Source of the DNA: Rubrobacter sp.
GTDB taxonomy: Bacteria; Actinomycetota; Rubrobacteria; Rubrobacterales; Rubrobacteraceae
DNA length: 6,795 nt
Assembly (NCBI GenBank): GCA_016781775.1
Contig: JADDPR010000509.1
Span: forward strand, 1 to 6,795
Reading direction: 5' to 3'
The notes beneath the pieces are model-generated. The model worked only from the letters and a program-made list of their open reading frames with translations, was not told the DNA's origin and did no database searches. Position numbers and translations under genes: made by a program. Positions 1 through 5,740 of the stretch are shown one piece after another. Numbering within the stretch: position 1 is the first letter of the stretch; every line of letters starts with the position of its first letter.

Positions 1-1463
1 CTTATACCCCCCAGGGAGACGTACTTGACGTCCAGGTACTCTTCTATCCCCTGCGGACCGCCCTCGCGCCCCACGCCCGACTCTTTTACGCCCCCGAACG
101 GGGCTTGCGCGGTCGAGGGCATCCCGTCGTTTGCCCCGAGGATGCCGTATTCGAGGTTCTCGGCGAGGCGCATTACCCGGCCGACGTCGTGGGTGTAGTA
201 GTAGGCGGCGAGGCCGTAGTCTGTGTCGTTCGCCCGGCGGACCACCTCGTCCTCCGTCTCGAACGGCAGGACCGCCGCGACCGGCCCGAACGTCTCCTCG
301 TTCGCCACGAGCATCGAGTCGTCGGCGTCGGTGAGGACGGTCGGGGCATAGAAGGCGCCGCCGTTCGTGCCTGCGGCCCCGTTCGGCCTCTCGCCGCCGA
401 GGAGGACCGTAGCCCCCTTCTCCCTGGCGTCGGAGACGTGGCGCTCGACCTTTTCGAGGGCCTTCGGTTCGATCAGGGGCCCTACCTCCACGCCCTCCTC
501 GAACCCGTCGCCGACCTTCATCTCGCCGAGGCGGGCGGCGAGCTTCCGGGCGAACTCCTCGGCCACCCCCTTCTGGACGTAGATGCGGTTCGCCGCGACG
601 CACGTCTGGCCCATGTTGCGCATCTTCGAGGCGACCGCGCCCTCGACCGCCGCATCCAGGTCCGCGTCCTCGAAGACCAGGAACGGGGCGTGGCCTCCGA
701 GCTCGAGGCTCAGGCGCTTGACCGTGTCGGCGGCCTGGCGCATGAGGAGCTTGCCGACCTCGGTGGAGCCGGTGAAAGAGAGCTTGCGGACGCGGACGTC
801 CTCCATGATCGCGGCGGTGATCGAGGCGGGGTCCGTGCCGCAGACGACGGAGAGGACGCCCTCGGGGAGGCCGGCCTCCTCGAAGATCTTCGCGAGCTCC
901 AGAGCCGAGAGCGGGGTGAGCTCGGAGGGCTTTATGACCATCGTGCAGCCGGCGGCCAGAGCGGGGCCGAGCTTGCGCGTGATCATGGCCGAGGGAAAGT
1001 TCCAAGGCGTGATCGCCGCCGTCACCCCGACCGGGCGCTTGAGGACCATGATGCGCTTTTCGGGGAACGCCGCCGGGATCGTCTGCCCGTAGACCCGCCT
1101 CCCCTCCTCGGCGAACCACTCCAGAAACGAGGCGGAGTAGTTGATCTCGCCTCTCGACTCGGCGAGGGGCTTCCCCTGCTCGAGCGTCATCACGCGCGCG
1201 AGGTGCTCCTTGCGCTCGTGCATCAGGGCGACGGCCCGGCGCAGGATGCCGGCGCGATGCTGGGCGGTGGTCTTCCCCCACGCCTCCTGGGCGGCGCTCG
1301 CGGCGTCTATGCTCCGCTGCATCTCCTCACGCCCGCCTTCGGGGAGGGTGGCTACCGTCTCGCCGTTCGCGGGGTTGAGGACGTCGAAGGTCTTGCCCCC
1401 CGAGGCCTCCCCCACCCACTCGCCACCCACGAAGAGCTTGTTCGCCAAATCCGTCTCGATCAT
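1..1463 (-). CDS. gabD: Succinate-semialdehyde dehydrogenase, GabD type (3' end cut by window edge)
   Basis: Aldehyde dehydrogenase family enzyme that oxidises succinate semialdehyde to succinate with NAD(P)+, the last step of GABA breakdown; cytosolic. The 487 visible residues align almost end to end with E. coli GabD (482 aa, from memory), with matching catalytic positions: Asn155 in TPWNFPSAM, general base Glu254 in LELGGHAPF and nucleophile Cys288 in MGQTCVAAN. FTGSTEVGK lies in the cofactor-binding part, and MTLEQGKPLAE, ASFLEWFAEEG and APFGGVKESGVGREG are GabD-like signatures. The ATG at 1463 follows GGAGGAG (1466-1472). The last visible codon is Ile (3-5) and the next begins AG, so no stop is seen; the family's usual C-terminus (GIEEYLDVKYVSL) is already present, so only a few residues are missing. 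Cofactor preference cannot be read safely from KPSELTP. A related semialdehyde such as glutarate semialdehyde is a possible alternative substrate. Confidence 0.93.
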   Translation of the reverse strand, partial: MIETDLANKLFVGGEWVGEASGGKTFDVLNPANGETVATLPEGGREEMQRSIDAASAAQEAWGKTTAQHRAGILRRAVALMHERKEHLARVMTLEQGKPLAESRGEINYSASFLEWFAEEGRRVYGQTIPAAFPEKRIMVLKRPVGVTAAITPWNFPSAMITRKLGPALAAGCTMVIKPSELTPLSALELAKIFEEAGLPEGVLSVVCGTDPASITAAIMEDVRVRKLSFTGSTEVGKLLMRQAADTVKRLSLELGGHAPFLVFEDADLDAAVEGAVASKMRNMGQTCVAANRIYVQKGVAEEFARKLAARLGEMKVGDGFEEGVEVGPLIEPKALEKVERHVSDAREKGATVLLGGERPNGAAGTNGGAFYAPTVLTDADDSMLVANEETFGPVAAVLPFETEDEVVRRANDTDYGLAAYYYTHDVGRVMRLAENLEYGILGANDGMPSTAQAPFGGVKESGVGREGGPQGIEEYLDVKYVSLGGI

Positions 1464-1465
1464 CT

Positions 1466-1505
1466 CTCCTCCAGACCCGGAACTTCCCGCTTGTAAGGCA
1501 TTGTA
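1466..1505 (-). promoter_or_regulatory. Candidate -10 box and ribosome binding site of gabD
   Basis: On the minus strand TACAAT (1505-1500) matches the sigma-70 -10 consensus at 5 of 6 positions and lies 36 nt before the gabD ATG. No good -35 hexamer sits 16-18 bp upstream, so a promoter here would need an activator or be weak. The Shine-Dalgarno GGAGGAG (1472-1466) is clear. The 261-bp gap to the upstream ureohydrolase gene, against 27-88 bp between the other genes on this strand, is consistent with gabD having its own promoter. The Shine-Dalgarno is firm and the -10 box tentative. Confidence 0.4.
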
Positions 1506-1724
1506 GGACGCCTATACCGACCCGCGCTCGGGCTCCCCTAACAGGCTTACCACGACGAAGACGACGGCGACCGTCGTCCTCGACAGCCGATCGGGGCGTC
1601 TGCCAGAAGCCCGTAGACGAGCATGAGAGACCACGGCCGCGGCCCCCGCCATCACGGCTTGGGGAGTGCCCGTGTCCCGGTCACGACGGCGGGAGCGAGC
1701 GCGACGACGGCGTGGTCGAGGGCG
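1506..1724. other. Non-coding gap, possible membrane-protein debris
   Basis: This gap has no convincing gene. The minus strand has a 46-codon ORF (1652-1512) with a hydrophobic stretch TVAVVFVVVSLLG, but its ATG lacks a ribosome binding site. Other minus frames show short hydrophobic runs (AVVALAPAVV just downstream of the ureohydrolase stop, and MLVYGLLADAPI). This could be the remains of a membrane protein broken by several indels, but no family motif is recognisable, and high-GC non-coding DNA readily yields Val/Ala-rich reading frames. The hairpin at 1560-1578 lies inside. Confidence 0.25.
1560..1578 (-). promoter_or_regulatory. Perfect 8-bp stem, 3-nt loop hairpin between ureohydrolase gene and gabD
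   Basis: GACGACGG (1560-1567) and CCGTCGTC (1571-1578) are perfect inverted repeats around CGA. The RNA hairpin would form downstream of the ureohydrolase stop and about 96 nt before the gabD start. On the minus strand it is followed by TTCGTCG, not a U-run, so it is not a classical intrinsic terminator. It could be a U-poor terminator, a 3' end stabiliser or part of a gabD leader. GC-rich repeats of this kind also arise by chance in such DNA. Confidence 0.4.
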
Positions 1725-2675
1725 TTAGCCGTCGATTTTCTTTCCTGCCACGAGCGTCAGGAGCTCGAAAGCGACGTTGGCGGCCAGGAGTGAGGTGACC
1801 TGCCCCGGCCCGTCGTACTGCGGATAAACCTCCACTACGTCGCAACCGACGATGTCGAGGCCCGAGAGACCGCGCAAGAACTCTTGCGCCTCCCGGCTCG
1901 TGAAGCCGCCGATCTCCAGCGTCCCGGTGCCGGGGGCGTAGGCCGGGTCGACGAAGTCCACGTCGAAGGAGACGTAGGCCCTCGCGTCGCCGACGCGCTC
2001 CCTTATGCGGGAGACCGTCGCCTCGATCCCGAGCTTTCGTATCCCGTCGGTGGTGATGAGGTCGAAGCCGAGGTCGCGCGAGGCTTCGAGGTCGCCGGGA
2101 TTGTAGAGCGAGCCGCGCATGCCTACCTGGATCGAGCGCGAAGGGTCGAGCAGCCCCTCCTCGACGGCGCGGCGAAACACGGTGCCGTGGTTGTACTTCT
2201 GGCCGAAGTAGGCGTCCCAGGTGTCGGCGTGGGAGTCGAGCTGCACGAGCGCCAGGGGGCCGTGTACAGCGGCGGCGGCCCGGAGCTCGGGGAGGGCGAT
2301 GGCGTGGTCGCCGCCCAGCACGATCGGGACGACGCCCGCCTCGTGGATCGGGGCGAGCCCGGCCGCTATGCTCGCATAACTCTCCTCGATGAAGCCAGGG
2401 ACCACGGCGACGTCGCCGTAGTCGATGACCGAGAGGTGCTCGAAGATCTGGATGCCCTGCGAGGGGTTGTAGGGCCGGAGGAGGTGCGAGACGCTCCGGA
2501 TGCCCTCGGGGCCGAAGCGGGCCCCGGCCCGGAAGCTCGCGCCCGTATCGAACGGCGCGCCGACGATGGCGGCATCGGCGTTGGCCAGATCCTGGACGTT
2601 CGGGAGGCGCATGAACGTGCGCACGCCGCTGAATCGCGGGGTCTCGAAGGAGTTGGCGGGCTCGTATCGGGTCAA
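1725..2675 (-). CDS. Agmatinase-family ureohydrolase (agmatinase or guanidinobutyrase)
   Basis: Cytosolic binuclear-metal hydrolase (arginase/agmatinase family) that releases urea from a guanidino compound. The 316 residues are full family length. All six expected metal ligands are present: His124 (GGDHA), Asp147, His149 and Asp151 (LDSHAD), and Asp238 and Asp240 (SFDVD); Glu282 in CDVVEVYPQYD is the conserved late acidic residue. The N-terminal PRFSGVRTFMRLP block and the HGTVFRRAVEEGLLDP loop resemble the agmatinase/guanidinobutyrase/guanidinopropionase branch rather than arginase. The start is TTG at 2675, set by AAAGGAG (2681-2687) 5 nt upstream; no ATG fits. The stop is TAA. It lies 62 bp downstream of the permease remnant. 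A nearby GABA-type aminotransferase and gabD favour 4-guanidinobutyrate (product GABA), but agmatine to putrescine is equally compatible with the motifs. The cyanobacterial guanidine hydrolase of this family is, as I recall, longer at the N-terminus, which makes free guanidine less likely. The family call is firm and the substrate is inference. Confidence 0.9.
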   Translation of the reverse strand: MTRYEPANSFETPRFSGVRTFMRLPNVQDLANADAAIVGAPFDTGASFRAGARFGPEGIRSVSHLLRPYNPSQGIQIFEHLSVIDYGDVAVVPGFIEESYASIAAGLAPIHEAGVVPIVLGGDHAIALPELRAAAAVHGPLALVQLDSHADTWDAYFGQKYNHGTVFRRAVEEGLLDPSRSIQVGMRGSLYNPGDLEASRDLGFDLITTDGIRKLGIEATVSRIRERVGDARAYVSFDVDFVDPAYAPGTGTLEIGGFTSREAQEFLRGLSGLDIVGCDVVEVYPQYDGPGQVTSLLAANVAFELLTLVAGKKIDG

Positions 2676-2680
2676 TCGTT

Positions 2681-2687
2681 CTCCTTT
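2681..2687 (-). promoter_or_regulatory. Ribosome binding site fixing a TTG start
   Basis: AAAGGAG on the minus strand sits 5 nt before the TTG at 2675. No in-frame ATG or GTG is available at a better distance, so this site decides the rare TTG start of the ureohydrolase. Confidence 0.75.
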
Positions 2688-2737
2688 CGTCGCGGGCAGG
2701 CGTCGTTGGCGGTCCGCCGGTTCCCGTCGGGCGGATC

Positions 2738-3078
2738 TTACCCCTCGACGGGGCGTCGGCTGTCGCGGCCGGCGAGCCGGGTCTTGAGGCCGTGGGCGGC
2801 CAGGATCACGGCGAGCGCCACGAGGGTCAGGTAGAGCCGGACAGCGGCGCCCTCGGTGAAGGCCATCTCGCCGAGCATCCGCATGATGGGGATGAGGACC
2901 AGACCAACGAGCGCGTAGGCCAGGTCGGCAGCCGGTTCCGCATGGTTGATGACCTCCCCGCTCCCGACGAAGAGCCCGGCCCCGATGATCGGGCCGGGCG
3001 AGATCGTGTGCCGCTGCTTCGGCCCAGGCTGTAGCCGGGGCTCTTCCTCGCGCCCCGCTCCGCCCCGTAGACCGGCAT
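2738..3078 (-). pseudogene. Remnant of an APC-family amino acid permease (GABA permease-like), frameshifted and internally deleted
   Basis: The minus-strand frame ending at TAA (2738-2740) reads EEEPRLQPGPKQRH, then IIGAGLFVGSGEVINHAEPA, then DLAYALVGLVLIPIMRMLGEMA. This is the start (TM1-TM2) of APC-family transporters of the GabP/AnsP type. Directly after GEMA the frame continues as AVRLYLTLVALAVILAAHGL plus a basic tail, like the final helix and C-terminus of such a transporter, so most of the usual 450-500 residues are missing. The only sensible start, ATG 3078 with AAAGGA 8-9 nt upstream and 39 bp after the aminotransferase stop, is in a different frame (MPVYGAERGA); restoring it needs one base gained or two lost before about codon 12. 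KQRHTISPGPIIGAG also looks two residues shorter than the usual KQRHLTMISLGGIIGAG. It would have been the uptake gene of the cluster; GABA as substrate is inferred from neighbours. It is too short to work as a transporter. Confidence 0.8.
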
Positions 3079-3117
3079 TGATCCGTTCCTTTCCCCGAGG
3101 GTCCCTCCGGGCGAGCC

Positions 3118-4503
3118 CTACAAGCCGTTCACGCTCTCCTTGAGGGTCTCGACGATAAACGCGAGGTCCTCGTCGGTGACGACGAGTGGCGGCGCGAGGG
3201 TGACGACGTTATTGAACCCGGCGACGGTGTCGCCGTTCTTGCCGACGATGAGCCCCCGCTCCTTGCACCCCGAGACGACCTTCCCGACCTTCTCCGCCGA
3301 GGCCGGGGCCTTGCTCTCCTTGTCCTCGACGAGCTCGATGCCGACGAGGAGGCCCTTGCCCCGGATCTGGCCGACGTTCGGGTGATCCCGGAGGCTGGAG
3401 AGCGCGTCCATCAGCTTCTCCCCCATCGCCGCCGAGCGCTCGGGGAGTTCTTCGTCTTCCATAATCTGGAGGTTTCGGATCGCCAAAGCGCAGGCGGTCG
3501 CGTTACCGCCGAAGGTGTTGACGTGGCGGAAGTGGGCGTACTCCTCGGTGTCCATGAACTTCTCGAAGAGCTCGCGCTTCACGGCGGTCGCGGAGAGCGG
3601 CAGGTAGGCGCTCGTGATGCCCTTGGCCATGGTGACGATGTCCGGTTTTATCCCGTAGTGCTGGTGCCCGAACTTCTTGCCCGTCCTGCCGAAGCCCGAG
3701 ATGACCTCGTCGATGATGAGGAGGGCGCCGGTCCTCTCGCAGATCCGGGCGACCTCCTCGACGTAGCCGTCGGGCGGGATGAGGATGCCGCCGCCGGTGA
3801 TCATCGGCTCCATGATGACGCCGGCGACGGTCTCGGGGAGCTCCCACTGGATGGTGCGCTCGATCTCCCCCGCGCACTCTAGGTTGCACGCCGGACGGTC
3901 GGAGCAGTACGCGCAACGGTAACGGTCCGGCGGCTGGACGTGCAGGAATCCGGGGGCCAGAGGCTCGTAGCGGAACTTCCGCTGGGCCTGGCCCGTCGCC
4001 GCGAGGGCGCCCATCGTGTTGCCGTGGTAGGCCCGGTAGCGGGAGACGAACTTGTGGCGACCCGGCTCGCCGTTCTGCTCGTGAAACTGGCGGGCTACCT
4101 TGAAGGCTACCTCGTTCGCCTCGGAGCCGGAGTTGGAGTAGTAGATGACGTATTCGTCGTCGAGCCACTCGTTGAGCTTCTCGGCGAGCTCGACGGCGGG
4201 CTTGTGGCTCATGGTGAGGGGGTAGTACGGGAGCTTCACGAGCTGGTCGTAGGCCGCACGAGCAAGCTCCTCGCGGCCGTAGCCGACGTTTACGCACCAC
4301 AAGCCGCTCATGCCGTCCAGGTAGCGGTTGCCCATCGTGTCGGAGATCCAGGCCCCCGATCCCTCCTCGACCATCATCGCCGTCGAGGCCTGCCCGCTCC
4401 CCGGGTTGACGCGGCTCATGGAGTGCCAGACGTAACGGCGATCCTTCTCGGCCCACTCCTCGGCGCCATTCGCCCCGGTGTTAGTATTCTTCTGCGTATC
4501 CAC
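3118..4503 (-). CDS. Class III PLP aminotransferase, omega-amino acid:pyruvate type
   Basis: Cytosolic fold-type I aminotransferase of 461 residues. The PLP site is complete: NSGSEAN (124-130) for phosphate binding, Tyr159-His160 in RAYHGNTMGA, Asp265 in LLIIDEVISGFGRTGK contacting the pyridine nitrogen, and Schiff-base Lys294 in TMAKGITSAYLPL. HVNTFGGNATACA (328-339) and RGKGLLVGIELV near residue 381 are also typical of class III. The family transfers terminal amino groups from omega-amino acids (GABA, beta-alanine, putrescine, taurine) to pyruvate or 2-oxoglutarate. The overall pattern, and alanine dehydrogenase 27 bp upstream, favour pyruvate as acceptor. The start is GTG at 4503 after AGGAGG (4508-4513), 4 nt away; the stop is TAG. 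An unusual segment, Cys197, Cys200, Cys206 and Cys210 (RCAYCSDRPACNLECA), lies before the large-domain core. GABA is the contextual best guess because gabD lies downstream; beta-alanine or putrescine remain possible. Confidence 0.9.
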   Translation of the reverse strand: MDTQKNTNTGANGAEEWAEKDRRYVWHSMSRVNPGSGQASTAMMVEEGSGAWISDTMGNRYLDGMSGLWCVNVGYGREELARAAYDQLVKLPYYPLTMSHKPAVELAEKLNEWLDDEYVIYYSNSGSEANEVAFKVARQFHEQNGEPGRHKFVSRYRAYHGNTMGALAATGQAQRKFRYEPLAPGFLHVQPPDRYRCAYCSDRPACNLECAGEIERTIQWELPETVAGVIMEPMITGGGILIPPDGYVEEVARICERTGALLIIDEVISGFGRTGKKFGHQHYGIKPDIVTMAKGITSAYLPLSATAVKRELFEKFMDTEEYAHFRHVNTFGGNATACALAIRNLQIMEDEELPERSAAMGEKLMDALSSLRDHPNVGQIRGKGLLVGIELVEDKESKAPASAEKVGKVVSGCKERGLIVGKNGDTVAGFNNVVTLAPPLVVTDEDLAFIVETLKESVNGL

Positions 4504-4507
4504 GGCC

Positions 4508-4513
4508 CCTCCT
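4508..4513 (-). promoter_or_regulatory. Shine-Dalgarno supporting a GTG start
   Basis: A perfect AGGAGG on the minus strand, 4 nt before the GTG at 4503, lies within the 27-bp gap after the ald stop. The short gap and strong site suggest that ald and the aminotransferase gene are co-transcribed. Confidence 0.8.
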
Positions 4514-4530
4514 GTGTAGATCCTTCTCGT

Positions 4531-5652
4531 CTAGCCCAGTATCTTACGATGGTCCTCGTACGACATCCCGTGCGCCTCAGCGACCGGCTCCGAGACGAGG
4601 CTGCCTCGGAGCGTGCTGAGTCCCTTCGCCAGCGCCCCGTCCTCCCTCGCCGCCCCCTCTATGCCGTGGTCGGCGATCTTCATGAGGTACGGCAGCGTAA
4701 CGCTCGTGAGCGCCAGGGTCGAGGTGCGGGCCACGGCGCCGGGGATGTTCGCCACGCAGTAGTGGACGACCCCCTCCTCCATGTACGTCGGCTCGGAGTG
4801 CGTCGTCGGGCGGCTCGTCTCGATGCACCCGCCCTGGTCTATCGCCACGTCCACGATCACGGAGCCGTCCCGCATCGAGGCGACCATCTCGCGGCTCACC
4901 AGCTTTGGCGCCTTCGCCCCGTGCACCAGGACCGCGCCGATGACGACGTCGGACTCGGCGACGTAGGAGGCCGTCCTGGAGCGGTTGGGGATGACGAGGT
5001 CGACCCTGCCCCCGAAGATGTCCGAGAGGTAGGCGAGCCGCTTGGGGTTGATGTCGAGGACGCGCACGATGGCGCGCATCCCCACCGCTATCTTCGCCGC
5101 CTCCGTCCCGACGACGCCCCCGCCCACGATCGTCACCTTCGCCGCAGGCGTTCCGGGGACGCCCCCGAGGAGGAGCCCCGCGCCCCCGCTCGGGCTCTCC
5201 AAACAATGCGCCGCGGCCTGCGTCGCCATCCTGCCCGCCACCTCGCTCATTGGGGTCAGGAGCGGCAGGCTCCCGTCCGGCAGCTCGACGGTCTCGTAGG
5301 CGATGGAATCGACCTTGCGCTCGGTCAGAAACTCGGTGAGCTCCCTGTCGGCGGCGAGGTGCAGGTAAGTAAAGAGTTCCTGTCCGATCCGGAGGCGATC
5401 GTACTCCGAAGGCACGGGCTCCTTGACCTTCACGATCAGATCGGCCGAGGAGAAGACCTCGTCGGGGCCGTCGACGAGGCGCGCGCCGGCTGCCTCGTAC
5501 TCCTCGTCGGTGAAGCCGGCGTTCCTTCCGGCCCCCTTCTCGACGACTACCTCGTGACCGTGGTGGACGAGCTCCGAGGTCCCGTCGGGCTGCAACGAGA
5601 CGCGGCCTTCGAGGTCTTTGATCTCCCTGGGCACCCCAATGACCCTGGACAT
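4531..5652 (-). CDS. ald: Alanine dehydrogenase
   Basis: NAD-dependent interconversion of L-alanine and pyruvate plus ammonium; cytosolic, usually hexameric. The 373 residues match the family length (about 370). Family catalytic residues are all present, offset by two from the M. tuberculosis enzyme: Arg17 (EGRVSL), Lys77 (VKVKEP), His98 (YLHLA) and Asp272 (AIDQGG). The NAD site shows IVGGGVVGTEAA (175-186) with Asp200 (RVLDIN) for the adenosine ribose. I chose the ATG at 5652 (MSRVIGVPREIK), which has GGAAGGGG 8 nt upstream; the GTG nine bases further out (5661) overlaps that Shine-Dalgarno and adds residues the family lacks. The stop TAG is 27 bp before the aminotransferase GTG, so an operon is likely. 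There it would recycle alanine made by a pyruvate-dependent transaminase, so the pair acts as a net deaminase. A biosynthetic or redox-balancing role is the alternative. Confidence 0.96.
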   Translation of the reverse strand: MSRVIGVPREIKDLEGRVSLQPDGTSELVHHGHEVVVEKGAGRNAGFTDEEYEAAGARLVDGPDEVFSSADLIVKVKEPVPSEYDRLRIGQELFTYLHLAADRELTEFLTERKVDSIAYETVELPDGSLPLLTPMSEVAGRMATQAAAHCLESPSGGAGLLLGGVPGTPAAKVTIVGGGVVGTEAAKIAVGMRAIVRVLDINPKRLAYLSDIFGGRVDLVIPNRSRTASYVAESDVVIGAVLVHGAKAPKLVSREMVASMRDGSVIVDVAIDQGGCIETSRPTTHSEPTYMEEGVVHYCVANIPGAVARTSTLALTSVTLPYLMKIADHGIEGAAREDGALAKGLSTLRGSLVSEPVAEAHGMSYEDHRKILG

Positions 5653-5740
5653 ACGCCGCACCCCTTCCGCGTCGCCGTTTGGACCAACCGTAGCTTACAA
5701 CAGGCCCCCGACGGGCGTGGTGCGGATGGCGCCAGCGGGG

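Noticed and set aside
105..1496. 463-codon open frame on the plus strand opposite gabD
   Set aside because: It mirrors gabD codons and shows no recognisable domain; gabD on the minus strand carries the Asn155, Glu254 and Cys288 catalytic set.
2713..2735. TCCGCC/GGCGGA inverted repeat with an 11-nt loop as a terminator after the permease remnant
   Set aside because: The stem is only 6 bp with a long loop and no T-run follows; common by chance in GC-rich DNA.
1884..2834. 316-codon plus-strand frame opposite the ureohydrolase gene
   Set aside because: It is a shadow of the ureohydrolase gene, whose six metal ligands are all in place on the minus strand; the frame also runs across the gap and permease remnant without any motif.
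2827..3078. 83-codon minus-strand ORF from ATG 3078 as a real small gene
   Set aside because: It is the ATG frame of the broken permease. After about ten codons the permease signature continues in another frame, and the product is a Ser/Arg/Gly-rich shadow.
5653..5661. Upstream GTG at 5661 as the ald start
   Set aside because: It overlaps the GGAAGGGG Shine-Dalgarno and adds three residues the family lacks; ATG 5652 has an 8-nt spacing and the usual N-terminus.
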